This document shows positions 20,651 to 33,601 of a stretch of 64,000 nucleotides of DNA, piece by piece. A program made the translations under genes and the position numbers. Origin of the DNA: Nocardia higoensis (lineage in GTDB: Bacteria > Actinomycetota > Actinomycetes > Mycobacteriales > Mycobacteriaceae); contig NZ_JADLQN010000001.1 of assembly GCF_015477835.1 (NCBI RefSeq), forward strand, positions 2,170,001 to 2,234,000, read 5' to 3'. Below the pieces are notes generated by a model. That model saw nothing but the letters and a program-made list of their open reading frames with translations, did not search any database and was not told the DNA's origin. Positions within the stretch are counted from its first letter, which is position 1, and each line of letters begins with the position of its first letter.

Positions 20651-22049
20651 CCGGCGCGTGCGCCGTGCACAAGAATACCGTGGCGGCGCGCCCGATTCGG
20701 GTGATCACCAGCGAATAGGCTGTCGAGCCACGCAGTTTCAGCTTCTTGCGCAGCACGTCGGGATCGACGTCGACCCCGCGCACCAGGATCTCCAGAGAAC
20801 CGCAGTCCCGTCGGGCCAGTTCCTGCCGGAGCGTCTTCTCCCGCAATTCCATTCGGGCCTCGACACGGAACCCACGCATGCCCGGCGGGACGGTGTCGCC
20901 GGTGAGATAGGCGATGTGCGGATCGAGCTGCCACAGGCCGTGTTCGGCCGCGTAGTGGCGCACCAGCCCGGCGCGCACGACCGCGCCGTCCGGGTCGATG
21001 ATCCACTCCCCCGGCGCGCGCTGCGGGATGTCGTCGGGATCGGCGTCGGTGAGCGTGTACGCCTCACCCGTACCGGACAGCACGACGGCACGGCGACGTA
21101 CGCCCGGTTCGGCCACGCCGGGCGACCACAGGCAGGCTTCGCGCACCGCGCCGTCCAGGGAGACCACTTCGATCTCGCCCTGCCAGTCGAGTGCGTCGAA
21201 ATCCAGTCCGGGAGCGCACTTCACGACGATGTCGCGCCCTGCGTAGGCGGTCAGCAGATCGGGCAGCGGAGGTTGCAGGGCGGCCGGATCGTGTGTGCGC
21301 CGCCCGCCCACCCGTCGACCGGGGTCGGCGACGATCACGATGTCCTTCGTGATCGGTACCAGGGCGTCGGCCGCTGCCAGCACCACGTTGCCCACGCGCC
21401 CCCGCGCGGATCCACGATGCGCCGGGATCGGGATGTCCCCGCCGACGCCGACCGTGCTCTCGAGGGCAGCGGTGGTCTCGCCGCGGGCGGCACCCATCCG
21501 GGCCACCGAGGCGGCGCCGGGGGAGGATTGCGCGGCGGTGATGTCGTCGCGGGCCGCGGCCGCCGCCGGACCGGCGGCGGCGGTGCCGCGGCGCACGAGC
21601 GGTTCGGCCGTGACCGGCTGCCAGGCGGCGCCGAGGTTGTGCGCGGCCATCGCCAGACGCACGGTATCGAGATCGCTGCCGATCACCGCCGGGCACACCC
21701 GCGCCAGTTCGACGAGTTCGGCGCCGACCGAACAGGTCACGTCGTGCACCGCCCGACCGGCCAGCCGCTGCGCACGGCGGCGCGCGACCGGAGTGGGTGT
21801 CGCCTGCTGCACCGCGTCCTCGGTGAACAGCCACTCCCCCGCGTCGGCGATCTTGGCCGCCGCCCTGCGCCGCAACCGCACGGTGTCGATCAGCGCGGGT
21901 GCGGCGGCGCCGAAGTCGCGCCGCGCGCGTTCGAGGTCACGCAGATGGGTGGCGGGCGTGAGTGCCGACCGTGCCACCTCGGAGAGGGCCGCGCGTCCCG
22001 CCGCGCTCCGGAGGAACTCGACATCCGCGCGGCTGAAGCTGTATCCCAC
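20631..22049 (-). CDS. THUMP-like / class I SAM methyltransferase-fold protein (Rv3037c position)
   Basis: 472 residues from the GTG at 22049. A helical N-terminus (ADVEFLRSAAGRAAL) leads into a methyltransferase-like core: VHDVTCSVGAELVELA, the SDLD acidic loop, IVIVADPGRR. The C-terminal domain ending LKLRGSTAYSLVITRIG resembles THUMP-like proteins. Residues about 153-220 are an Ala/Gly/Thr-rich insertion of low complexity inside the core. By position it matches Rv3037c, proposed to act in MGLP methylation, but RNA modification is equally possible. The frame stays open further upstream without homology. Confidence 0.75.
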   Translation of the reverse strand: MGYSFSRADVEFLRSAAGRAALSEVARSALTPATHLRDLERARRDFGAAAPALIDTVRLRRRAAAKIADAGEWLFTEDAVQQATPTPVARRRAQRLAGRAVHDVTCSVGAELVELARVCPAVIGSDLDTVRLAMAAHNLGAAWQPVTAEPLVRRGTAAAGPAAAAARDDITAAQSSPGAASVARMGAARGETTAALESTVGVGGDIPIPAHRGSARGRVGNVVLAAADALVPITKDIVIVADPGRRVGGRRTHDPAALQPPLPDLLTAYAGRDIVVKCAPGLDFDALDWQGEIEVVSLDGAVREACLWSPGVAEPGVRRRAVVLSGTGEAYTLTDADPDDIPQRAPGEWIIDPDGAVVRAGLVRHYAAEHGLWQLDPHIAYLTGDTVPPGMRGFRVEARMELREKTLRQELARRDCGSLEILVRGVDVDPDVLRKKLKLRGSTAYSLVITRIGRAATVFLCTAHAPVRPPSS

Positions 22050-22078
22050 TGCCCTGGCCGTCCGCCCGCCCTCCGGTA

Positions 22079-23047
22079 TTACGCGGTGGGCTTCACACCC
22101 GTGATCATCGCGTTGTAGAAGAACTGACGCGGCACGACCCGGCGCATGACGTTCTCGTCCAGCCAGCTCAGCCGCTGCCACGCCTTGTACATCGCCAGGC
22201 GGTAGCCGAGGGTGAGCTTCTCCTCGGGCACCGCGGCCTCGAAGGTGCGCACCGGCCAGCCCCACAGCGCCGCCGCGAACTCCTCGGTGGTCGCCTTCAC
22301 CCCGACCGCGCCGGCCGAGCGGGCCATCGCCTCGAGATCGGCGGGATCGAAGGTGTGCAGGTCGACGACGGCCTCGAGGGCGGCCGCCCGGGAGGACTCG
22401 TCGAGTTCGGACTGCGGACGCCGCCAGCCCGCCAGCGCGGGCAGCTTGGTGATGGTGGTGGTCGCCTTCCAGGTGATGCGACCGAGCCAGCGGGCGTAGA
22501 AGTTGCCGGCGGTGGTGGGTTCGCCCGCGAAGACGAACCGCCCGCCCGGCTTGAGCACGCGCAGGCATTCGCGCAGCGCCTGCTCGACGTCGGGGATGTG
22601 GTGCAGCACCGCGTGGCCGACCACCAGGTCGAAGGTGTTGTCCTCGTACGGGATGGTCTCGGCGTCGGCGACCCGGCCGTCCACGTCCAGTCCGAGATGC
22701 TCGGCGTTGCGCAGGGCCACCTTGACCATGCCGGGCGAGAGGTCGGTGACCGAGCCGGTCTTGGCGACCCCGCCCTGCATCAGGTTCAGCAGGAAGAAGC
22801 CGGTGCCGCAGCCCAGTTCGAGGGCGCGCTCGTAGGGCAGCGGAGCCGGACCCACCGCGGCGTCGAAACGGCCGCGGGCGTACTCGATGCAGCGCTCGTC
22901 ATAGGAGATGGACCACTTGTCGTCATAGGTCTCGGCCTCCCAGTCGTGATAGAGCACCTGGGCCAGCTTCGTATCCTTGAACGCCGCTTCCACCTCCGCC
23001 TCGGTGGCGTGGGGGTTCGGCGCGGGGTCGTCGGGACGTACCGTCAT
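22079..23047 (-). CDS. SAM-dependent methyltransferase (Rv3038c-like)
   Basis: 322 residues from the ATG at 23047. Type 11 methyltransferase core: ERALELGCGTGFFLLNL, SVTDLSPGM, VVGHAVLHHIPD, RECLRVLKPGGRFVFAGEP. The N-terminus carries a YHDWEAETYDDKWSISYDER box and the C-terminus a long helical extension ending FFYNAMITG. The substrate is unknown, lipid or polysaccharide being plausible from the neighbours. A -10-like TAGGCT ends eight bases before the ATG, so the transcript may be leaderless. Confidence 0.85.
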   Translation of the reverse strand: MTVRPDDPAPNPHATEAEVEAAFKDTKLAQVLYHDWEAETYDDKWSISYDERCIEYARGRFDAAVGPAPLPYERALELGCGTGFFLLNLMQGGVAKTGSVTDLSPGMVKVALRNAEHLGLDVDGRVADAETIPYEDNTFDLVVGHAVLHHIPDVEQALRECLRVLKPGGRFVFAGEPTTAGNFYARWLGRITWKATTTITKLPALAGWRRPQSELDESSRAAALEAVVDLHTFDPADLEAMARSAGAVGVKATTEEFAAALWGWPVRTFEAAVPEEKLTLGYRLAMYKAWQRLSWLDENVMRRVVPRQFFYNAMITGVKPTA

Positions 23048-23184
23048 GGTCGCCAAGCCTAACCTGATCACCGGGATGCTCCGGTGCGCGGGCCGGACAT
23101 TCGGACATCCGACCGACAGGGCCACGAACGAGAACGTGTTACATCCGATCCAACGCGGCTACCCACCGGTAGCTTCCGGCCGAT

Positions 23185-23952
23185 TCAGCGCCCGGTGAAG
23201 ACCGCCGACCCCGGCCCGTCGGCCAGGTAGGACGCGGTGCCCAGACGCGCGTCCTCGGTGCCGAACAGCCCGGCCCATTCGGTGCGCGCCCGGTCCTGGC
23301 CGTGCGGGCCCGCCTCGAAGACCGCCTTGGCCGCGGCCAGCGCCCGCGCCGGTCCACCGTGGAACTGTCGCGCCCAGCGGTACGCGGCGCCGAACACGTC
23401 GTCGGGCGCGACCACCTCGTCGACCAGACCCAGTTCCAGTGCCTCGTCGGGCTCGACGAACCGGCCGGAGTACACCAGATCCTTGGCCGCACTCGGTCCG
23501 ATCAGCGCGGTGAGTCTGCGGATGCCCGCGAGCGGGATCAGCCCCGCCCGGATCTGCGGCAAACCCAGCTTCACGTTGTCGCCGATGATGCGCCGGTCGG
23601 CCCCGAGCGCGAGTTCCAGCCCCGCGCCCAGGCCGTAACCGGCGATCGCCGCGACGGTCGGCTGCGGCACGCGCGCCAGCGCCCCCAGCGCCGACTGCAG
23701 GTCGCCGGCCATGGCCTCGGCACGAGCCGAGTCGAGGGCCGACAGCTCGGCCATGTCGTCGCCGGCGCAGAACACCCGCTCGTCGCCGTAGACGATCAGC
23801 GCCGAGACCGCCGGATCCTGCGCCGCCGACGCGGTCGCGGCGGCCACCTCCCGCGCGAGCTGCGTGTCGAACAGATTCAGCGGCGGGCGGGCGATGCGGA
23901 CGACGGCGACACCGTCGGCGTCCGGCGAGTCCACGGTCACGAATTCGGCCAT
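23185..23952 (-). CDS. Enoyl-CoA hydratase/isomerase-family protein (EchA17-like)
   Basis: 255 residues of crotonase fold from the ATG at 23952. Oxyanion-hole blocks VFCAGDDMAEL and IAGYGLGAGLELAL are present. The first catalytic glutamate position is kept (E113), but the second, 20 residues later, is glutamine (Q133 in LGLPQIRAG). A classical hydratase reaction is therefore uncertain; isomerase, hydrolase or lyase chemistry is possible. It corresponds in position to echA17 (Rv3039c) and lies 137 bases from the next gene on the same strand. Confidence 0.85.
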   Translation of the reverse strand: MAEFVTVDSPDADGVAVVRIARPPLNLFDTQLAREVAAATASAAQDPAVSALIVYGDERVFCAGDDMAELSALDSARAEAMAGDLQSALGALARVPQPTVAAIAGYGLGAGLELALGADRRIIGDNVKLGLPQIRAGLIPLAGIRRLTALIGPSAAKDLVYSGRFVEPDEALELGLVDEVVAPDDVFGAAYRWARQFHGGPARALAAAKAVFEAGPHGQDRARTEWAGLFGTEDARLGTASYLADGPGSAVFTGR

Positions 23953-24003
23953 GGCAGGCAACCTACCGCCCGACTGCGGGCGAACCCTGCCCGGCGGTCG
24001 TGT

Positions 24004-24876
24004 TCAGCGCGCGGACCCGCGCAAGTGACCGGGAGCGGGGATGTCCGCGAAGTATCGCGCGGCGTCGGGGAAGGCCAGGAAGGCACCCTCGCCGATCGTG
24101 CTCTCCGAGGGCACCACGGGCATGATCGGCTCGATCCGCGGTTCGGCGGCGAGAATGTCGGCGGTGGCGCCGAACCGCGACAGCGAGTCCAGCTGCGCCC
24201 AGGTGGGCGGCAGCAGGATGTCCTCGCCCGCGCGCCACCGCTTCAGCGCCTCGTCGGGGGTGCGCCAGTGCACGGCGGCGGCCTCGGAGGTCGCTCCGTC
24301 GGCGAGCTGCCCCTCGGGCAGCACGGCGACGAAGAAGTAGGTGTTGTAGCGTCGGCGCTCGATGACCGGGGTGATCCAGTTGGCCCACGGACGCAGCAGG
24401 TCCGCGCGCAGCACCAGGTTCTCCCGCCCGAGGAAGGCCGCCAGCGACAGCTCGCGCTTCTCCATCGCGGTGCGCGCCTCGTGGTAGACGGTGGTGTCGC
24501 CGACCAGCGTGTCGGCGGTCGGCCCGGCCAGCAGGACGCCGCACTCCTCGAAGGTCTCGCGCACCGCGGCGCACACCAGCGCCTGCGCCCTGGGCTCGGT
24601 GGTGCCGAAGGCCCGCGCCCACCAGGCCGGGTCCGGACCTGCCCAGGCGAGGTCGGCGGTCGCGTCGGAGGTGTCGACGCCGCCGCCGGGGAACACCGTC
24701 ATTCCGGCGGCGAAGGCCATGGCGTTCACCCGTCGCTGCAGGAACACCTCGGGACCGCTCTCGCCGTCGCGGACCAGCATCACCGTGGAGGCATCGCGCA
24801 GCGGCGACGCGCCTGCCTCGGCTTCGGACGCAGCGGCATCCGGAGTTGGGACATGCGCCGAATTCGTCTCACTCAC
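24004..24876 (-). CDS. NUDIX hydrolase (Rv3040c-like)
   Basis: 290 residues. The Nudix box is split: FPGGGVDTSD then, after an insertion of about 35 residues, AAVRETFEECGVLL, as in the NUDT19/CoA-diphosphatase-like group. The substrate is probably a nucleoside diphosphate linked to an acyl or other group (for example an acyl-CoA), which would suit the neighbouring crotonase gene. The C-terminal ~80 residues (WRAGEDILLPPTW) are shared with the actinobacterial family. Confidence 0.88.
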   Translation of the reverse strand: MSETNSAHVPTPDAAASEAEAGASPLRDASTVMLVRDGESGPEVFLQRRVNAMAFAAGMTVFPGGGVDTSDATADLAWAGPDPAWWARAFGTTEPRAQALVCAAVRETFEECGVLLAGPTADTLVGDTTVYHEARTAMEKRELSLAAFLGRENLVLRADLLRPWANWITPVIERRRYNTYFFVAVLPEGQLADGATSEAAAVHWRTPDEALKRWRAGEDILLPPTWAQLDSLSRFGATADILAAEPRIEPIMPVVPSESTIGEGAFLAFPDAARYFADIPAPGHLRGSAR

Positions 24877-24906
24877 ACCAGCACCATAACCCGCGACGAC
24901 GGGTTC

Positions 24907-25743
24907 TCAGCGGGGGGTGCGGTGCCTGCCCGCCCGGCGCGCCCGGCGCGCGAACCAGCGGCCGTCGATCTTGTCCAGCGCGATCGACTGCCGGAATGCC
25001 TCACTGAGGTTGTCCGCGGTCAGCACATCGTGGAGCAGGCCCTGCGCGACCACCTGCCCCTCGTTGATCAGCAGCGCGTGGGTGAAGCCCGGCGGGATCT
25101 CCTCCACGTGGTGGGTCACCAGCACGATGGCCGGGGCGTCCGGATCGGCGGCCAGATCGCCGAGGCGCTCCACCAGCTCCTCGCGCCCGCCCAGATCCAG
25201 ACCGGCCGCGGGCTCGTCGAGCAGCAGCAGTTCGGGGTCGGTCATCAGCGCGCGAGCGATCAGCACGCGCTTGCGCTCCCCCTCGGACAGGGTGCCATAG
25301 GTCCGGTCGGAAAGATGTTCGGCGCCCAGGCTTTCCAGCATGTCGACCGCGCGGTCGGTGTCCATCTCGTCATAGTGCTCACGCCAGCGGCCGAGCACCG
25401 CGTATCCAGCGGAGACCACCAGGTCGAGGACTTTCTCGTCGCGCGGCACCCGGCCGGCCAGCGCCGCCGAGGACAGGCCGATGCGCGGGCGGAGTTCGTT
25501 GACGTCCACCCGCCCGAGGGTTTCGCCGAGCAGATGCGCGGTGCCCGAGGTGGGATGCACCTCGGCGGCGGCGATGCGCAGCAGGGAGGTCTTGCCCGCG
25601 CCGTTGGGGCCGAGCACGACCCAGCGTTCGTCGAGCTCGACCTGCCAGGAGACGGGGCCGACGAGGGTGTGCCCCGAGCGTCGGACGGTCACGTCGGTGA
25701 AGTCGATGAGCAGATCGGGATCCGGTTGCGACACGCGCTCCAT
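24907..25743 (-). CDS. ABC-transporter-type ATPase (Rv3041c-like)
   Basis: 278 residues with a single nucleotide-binding domain: Walker A LGPNGAGKTSL, signature TLSEGERKRV, Walker B LLLLDEPAAGLDLGG, and the His switch VTHHVEE. No membrane partner is encoded beside it, so it may pair with a permease elsewhere or act as a soluble ABC ATPase. It has the same place between the NUDIX gene and serB2 as in M. tuberculosis. Confidence 0.9.
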   Translation of the reverse strand: MERVSQPDPDLLIDFTDVTVRRSGHTLVGPVSWQVELDERWVVLGPNGAGKTSLLRIAAAEVHPTSGTAHLLGETLGRVDVNELRPRIGLSSAALAGRVPRDEKVLDLVVSAGYAVLGRWREHYDEMDTDRAVDMLESLGAEHLSDRTYGTLSEGERKRVLIARALMTDPELLLLDEPAAGLDLGGREELVERLGDLAADPDAPAIVLVTHHVEEIPPGFTHALLINEGQVVAQGLLHDVLTADNLSEAFRQSIALDKIDGRWFARRARRAGRHRTPR

Positions 25744-25779
25744 CTTGGCCCAGATCGCGGCGGAACGAGTGACCGACCC

Positions 25780-27989
<2,210 letters not shown>

Positions 27990-29732
27990 TCAGCTCTTGG
28001 TCAGCGCGGGCGTCTCGGCGGCGTGGTCACCCTTGCCCGTACCCCAGCCGACGTGCGCCTCGGAACGCATCCGCTCGACCATGTGCGGGTAGTGCAGCTC
28101 GAAGGCCGGACGCTCGGACCGGATACGCGGCAGCTCGTAGAAGTTGTGCCGCGGCGGCGGGCAGGTGGTCGCCCACTCCAGCGAGTTGCCGTAACCCCAC
28201 GGATCGTCCACGGTGACGACCTCGCCGTACCGGTAGCTCTTGAAGACGTTCCAGATGAACGGGAGCATCGAGGCGCCCAGCACGAACGCGCCGATCGTGG
28301 AGATCGTGTTCAGCGTGGTGAAGCCGTCCGAGGGCAGGTAGTCGGCGTAGCGACGCGGCATACCCTCGGCGCCCAGCCAGTGCTGCACGAGGAAGGTGGT
28401 GTGGAAGCCGACGAAGGTGGTCCAGAAGTGCCACTTGGCCAGGCGCTCGTCCATCATGCGGCCGGTGATCTTCGGGAACCAGAAGTAGATGCCGGCGAAG
28501 GTCGCGAACACGATGGTGCCGAAGAGCACGTAGTGGAAGTGCGCTACCACGAAGTAGGTGTCGGTGACATGGAAGTCCAGCGGCGGGCTGGCCAGGATGA
28601 CACCCGACAGACCACCGAAGAGGAAGGTCACCAGGAAGCCCAGCGACCACAGCATCGGCGACTCGAACGTCAGCTGACCCCGCCACATGGTGCCGATCCA
28701 GTTGAAGAACTTCACGCCGGTCGGGACCGCGATGAGGAAGGTCATGAACGAGAAGTACGGCAGCAGGACCGCGCCGGTGGCGTACATGTGGTGCGCCCAC
28801 ACCGCGATGGACAGCGCCGCGATGCCGAGGGTCGCGTAGATCAGCGTGGTGTAACCGAAGATCGGCTTACGGCTGAAGACCGGGAAGATCTCCGAGACGA
28901 TGCCGAAGAACGGCAGCGCGATGATGTACACCTCGGGATGGCCGAAGAACCAGAACAGGTGCTGGTACAGCAGGATGCCGCCGGTGGCCGGGTCGTAGAT
29001 GTGGCCGCCCAGGTGACGGTCGTAGGCCAGGCCGAACAGCGCGGCGGTCAGCAGCGGGAAGGCCATCAGGATGAGCACGCTGGTGACGGCGATGTTCCAG
29101 GTGAACACCGGCATGCGGAACATGGTCATACCGGGGGCGCGCATGCAGACCACGGTGGTCAGCATGTTCACGCCGCCGAGGATGGTGCCGAGGCCGGAGA
29201 CGGCCAGGCCCAGGATCCACAGGTCGGTGCCGACACCGGGCGAGTGCAGGATGTCGGTCAACGGCACGTACGCCGTCCAGCCGAAGTCGGCCGCGCCGCC
29301 GGGGGTGACGAAGCCCGCGGTCGCCATGGTCCCGCCGAACAGGTACAGCCAATAGCTGAAGGAGTTCAGTCGCGGGAAGGCGACGTCGGGCGCGCCGATC
29401 TGCAGCGGCAGGATGATGTTGGCGAAGCCGAACACGATCGCCGTCGCGTAGAACAGCAGCATGATGGTGCCGTGCATGGTGAACAGCTGGTTGAACTGTT
29501 CCGGCGAAAGGAACTGCAGACCCGGGCGCGCGAGCTCGCCACGCATCAGCAGCGCCATCAGGCCGCCGATGAGGAAGAAGCTCGTGGCGGTCACCAGGTA
29601 CATGGTGCCGAGCACCTTCGGGTCGGTCGTGGTGACCATCTTGTAGAGGAAAGAACCCTTGGGTCCGGTCCGGGCCGGATACGGTCGAGTCGCTTCCAAC
29701 TGAGGGACTGGTCTGGGCTCTACCGCAGTCAC
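27990..29732 (-). CDS. ctaD: Cytochrome c oxidase subunit I (aa3 type)
   Basis: Core subunit of the terminal oxidase; holds heme a and the heme a3-CuB site and pumps protons. 580 residues from the GTG at 29732 with a strong site AGGAGGATCA. About twelve membrane segments; heme ligand in [11 protein letters not shown], the HPEVY cross-link block ([14 protein letters not shown]), the CuB histidines in WAHHMYATG, and the C-terminal [11 protein letters not shown] ligands. Corresponds to Rv3043c; the other oxidase subunits are elsewhere. Confidence 0.98.
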   Translation of the reverse strand: MTAVEPRPVPQLEATRPYPARTGPKGSFLYKMVTTTDPKVLGTMYLVTATSFFLIGGLMALLMRGELARPGLQFLSPEQFNQLFTMHGTIMLLFYATAIVFGFANIILPLQIGAPDVAFPRLNSFSYWLYLFGGTMATAGFVTPGGAADFGWTAYVPLTDILHSPGVGTDLWILGLAVSGLGTILGGVNMLTTVVCMRAPGMTMFRMPVFTWNIAVTSVLILMAFPLLTAALFGLAYDRHLGGHIYDPATGGILLYQHLFWFFGHPEVYIIALPFFGIVSEIFPVFSRKPIFGYTTLIYATLGIAALSIAVWAHHMYATGAVLLPYFSFMTFLIAVPTGVKFFNWIGTMWRGQLTFESPMLWSLGFLVTFLFGGLSGVILASPPLDFHVTDTYFVVAHFHYVLFGTIVFATFAGIYFWFPKITGRMMDERLAKWHFWTTFVGFHTTFLVQHWLGAEGMPRRYADYLPSDGFTTLNTISTIGAFVLGASMLPFIWNVFKSYRYGEVVTVDDPWGYGNSLEWATTCPPPRHNFYELPRIRSERPAFELHYPHMVERMRSEAHVGWGTGKGDHAAETPALTKS

Positions 29733-30040
29733 TGATCCTCCTGAAGGTGCCTTTAGGTCGCTCCGCAGGCTCCGCTGCTCGCACACATCCCGTTACCGGA
29801 ACAGCGGACAGTTCGCTTGCGCTCCGTTGATCGTAAACCGTGCTCGAAGGCCGGGTCGCATGTGGTCCTACTCTGCGTCGTATTTCGCTGTCACAGGTCC
29901 CGCATTTTCCCCCTGGACAGCACGCTACACCTGCTCCGGAGGACTTTCCGGCCCACCGATGAGTTCTGGTCGCGACGCCCGTCCCAATGGGTGACGGCGC
30001 TTGGCCGTCCACCAGTTCCGAGCACCGAGGAGACCGAACC
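29733..30040. other. Divergent intergenic region ctaD / VOC gene
   Basis: 308 bases without a supported gene. It holds the long ctaD leader and both promoters. TACGAT on the minus strand near 29830 is a possible -10 for ctaD, with no convincing -35. An SD (CGAGGAGA) precedes the VOC start. I see no riboswitch or clear operator. Confidence 0.5.
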
Positions 30041-30832
30041 ATGAGCGCTACCGTGCCCGGCGATCCCGTATGGGTCGACCTGTTCACCTCCGATCCCGAC
30101 CGCGCCGTCGCCTTCTACGGCGAGTTGTTCGGCTGGACCGCCGACCGGAACGAGGACTTCGGCGGCTATATCACCTTCCGCTCCGGCGACGCGGCCGTCG
30201 CCGGCGCCATGGGCAAATCCTCCCCCGAGGACGGCCCCGACCAGTGGACCGTCTACCTCGCCGCCACCGACGCCCGCGCCACCGCCGAGGCCGCCGCGAC
30301 GCGCGGTGGTTCGGTGATCGTGCCCGCCATGGCGGTCGGCGACCTCGGCACGATGGCGGTGCTGGCAGATCCGAGTGGCGCGGGCATCGGCATCTGGCAG
30401 GCGAACGCCTTCGCGGGTATCGAGATCGAGCCGATGGGCGAGACCGACATGTGGCGCCACGGGGCGCCGGGCTGGTTCGAGCTGCACACCCGCGACTACG
30501 ACAAGGCACTGATGTTCTACCGCGAGGTCTTCGGCTGGTCGGATGTCTTCGAGATGCCGGGCACCCCCGAGTTCCGCTACAGCACGATCCACGCCGACCA
30601 CCCGATGCGCGGCGGCGTGATGGACGCCGCCGCCGTGCCCGCCGAGGTGGCGCTGCCCGGCTGGGGGGTGTACTTCGGCGCCGCCGACGTCGACGCGACC
30701 GTGGCGAAGGCGATCGAACTCGGCGCGACGCTGCTGCACCCGGCAGAGGACAGCCCGTACGGGCGCATGGCCGTGCTGAACGATCCGACCGGTGCGCGAT
30801 TCAGCGTCGGCGGGAACGTGGCGAACGCCTGA
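30041..30832 (+). CDS. Two-domain VOC (glyoxalase/bleomycin-resistance fold) protein
   Basis: 263 residues from the ATG at 30041. Two tandem vicinal-oxygen-chelate domains: the first starts WVDLFTSDPDRAVAFYGELFGW, the second WFELHTRDYDKALMFYREVFGW. Each has the DPSGAGIGIWQ/DPTGARFSVGG closing strand. Members include glyoxalases and dioxygenase-like proteins, but the metal ligands are incomplete and no reaction can be assigned. A strong hairpin follows. Confidence 0.85.
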   Translation: MSATVPGDPVWVDLFTSDPDRAVAFYGELFGWTADRNEDFGGYITFRSGDAAVAGAMGKSSPEDGPDQWTVYLAATDARATAEAAATRGGSVIVPAMAVGDLGTMAVLADPSGAGIGIWQANAFAGIEIEPMGETDMWRHGAPGWFELHTRDYDKALMFYREVFGWSDVFEMPGTPEFRYSTIHADHPMRGGVMDAAAVPAEVALPGWGVYFGAADVDATVAKAIELGATLLHPAEDSPYGRMAVLNDPTGARFSVGGNVANA

Positions 30833-30865
30833 TTCCCGCTCTGCGCCGATCGGAGGGAGTGCGCG

Positions 30866-30907
30866 CCATCCGCCCGCCCGCGACGCGGGGTGTGAGCGGG
30901 CGGATGG
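30866..30907 (+). terminator. 12-bp hairpin after the VOC gene
   Basis: CCATCCGCCCGC and GCGGGCGGATGG form a perfect stem with an 18-base loop, 33 bases after the stop. It separates the VOC gene from the lipoprotein gene downstream. Confidence 0.6.
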
Positions 30908-30983
30908 TGGGCGAACCGATGCCGACCGGCCGGACGCGACCCGCCACCTCCACCGGACCGGCCGCAGCGGTACCCTCTCCCGC

Positions 30984-32051
30984 ATGTCGGACAGCGCCCC
31001 CGTACGCACTCGAAACCGCACCGTGGCCGCCCGATTCGGCGTCGCGGCCGTGGCGGCGGTGTCCGCCTTCGCGCTGACCGGATGCGGCGATCGCTCCGAC
31101 GACGCGAGCACGATCGTGCGCACCACGACCAATATCGCGGGCGCGGCGGTGGTCGGCCTGGAGCGCGACACCACCCGCACCTGCCCGCTGCCCAGCGCGC
31201 CCGACCAGCCCTCGGGCACCCGAGCGGTGACACACGCCGCGGGCATCTCGGAGGTGCCCGCCGACCCGCAGCGCATCGTCGTGCTGAGCACCGCCGCGCT
31301 CGACGCCGCCTGCGCACTGGGCCTGTGGGAACGAGTGGTCGGCGCCGTGGTCCAGGACGGCCCGCGTCCGCAGCCGCAGTATCTGGGCACCGGCGTGCTC
31401 GAGATCCCGGCCATCGGCACGGCCGCGGAACCGGACCCGGCTCGCATCGCCGCGCTCGAGCCCGACCTGATCCTCGGCGCCGCCCCCTCCGGCGCGGCCA
31501 CTTTCGACGCACTGGCGAAGATCGCGCCGACCGTGCTGGTGGGTGAACCGGTCAGCTGGCAGGCCGAGTTCGCCGCCTACGCCGCGGGCATGGGCCGCGA
31601 CCGGGCCGCCGCCGCGGCGCTGAGCAGCTACCAGGCCGACGCCCGCGACGTCGGCGTGACGCTGGCCGCCAACGAGAGCCAGGCCTCGGTCGTCCGGTTC
31701 ACCGCCGACCAGGCGCAGGTGCAGGGCGTCGACAGCTTCGCGGGCCGGGTACTCGGCGATGTGGGCGTCCAGCGCCCGGCCGCCCAGCGCGGCGACTCCG
31801 AGATCGTGGATTCCGGCGCGTATCAGGAACTCGTCGAGGGCGACATCATCTACGTGATCTTCGCCGGAGCGGACGGCGTGGCCCACGGCGAGTCGATCAT
31901 GCGCGGGCGCGAGTGGAAGGATCTCGGCGCGGTCGGCGACAAGCGCGTTTTCGCCGTCGAGGACAGCGTCTGGCATGGAGACGGGCTGACCGCCGCCCGG
32001 GCGATGCTCACCGACCTGCGCGGGACGCTCAACGGCTTCGTCACCGACTGA
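30984..32051 (+). CDS. Iron-siderophore-type ABC substrate-binding lipoprotein (FecB-like)
   Basis: 355 residues from the ATG at 30984. Signal peptide with lipobox FALTGCG. The mature part has the periplasmic-binding-protein-III layout: RIVVLSTAALDAACALGLWERVVGAV, then ALEPDLILGAAPSGAATFDAL, and a C-terminal lobe with VFAVEDSVWHGDG. Counterpart of Rv3044 (fecB), for which iron-siderophore binding and wall functions have been proposed. No permease or ATPase genes lie next to it. Confidence 0.88.
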   Translation: MSDSAPVRTRNRTVAARFGVAAVAAVSAFALTGCGDRSDDASTIVRTTTNIAGAAVVGLERDTTRTCPLPSAPDQPSGTRAVTHAAGISEVPADPQRIVVLSTAALDAACALGLWERVVGAVVQDGPRPQPQYLGTGVLEIPAIGTAAEPDPARIAALEPDLILGAAPSGAATFDALAKIAPTVLVGEPVSWQAEFAAYAAGMGRDRAAAAALSSYQADARDVGVTLAANESQASVVRFTADQAQVQGVDSFAGRVLGDVGVQRPAAQRGDSEIVDSGAYQELVEGDIIYVIFAGADGVAHGESIMRGREWKDLGAVGDKRVFAVEDSVWHGDGLTAARAMLTDLRGTLNGFVTD

Positions 32052-32163
32052 ATCTCCCCCGACCCCCTGGGCCGGGACACCGTGAGCCTGCGGGCCGGAG
32101 ACGGAACGGGCCCCACGCCTGTCAGCGCGGAGCCCGATCACGTGCACATCGACGAGGCGGGAC

Positions 32164-33601
<1,438 letters not shown>

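Noticed and set aside
20631..22568. Extended N-terminus for the THUMP-like protein
   Set aside because: The first ~170 residues are a shadow of the upstream methyltransferase gene; homology begins at the GTG of 22049.
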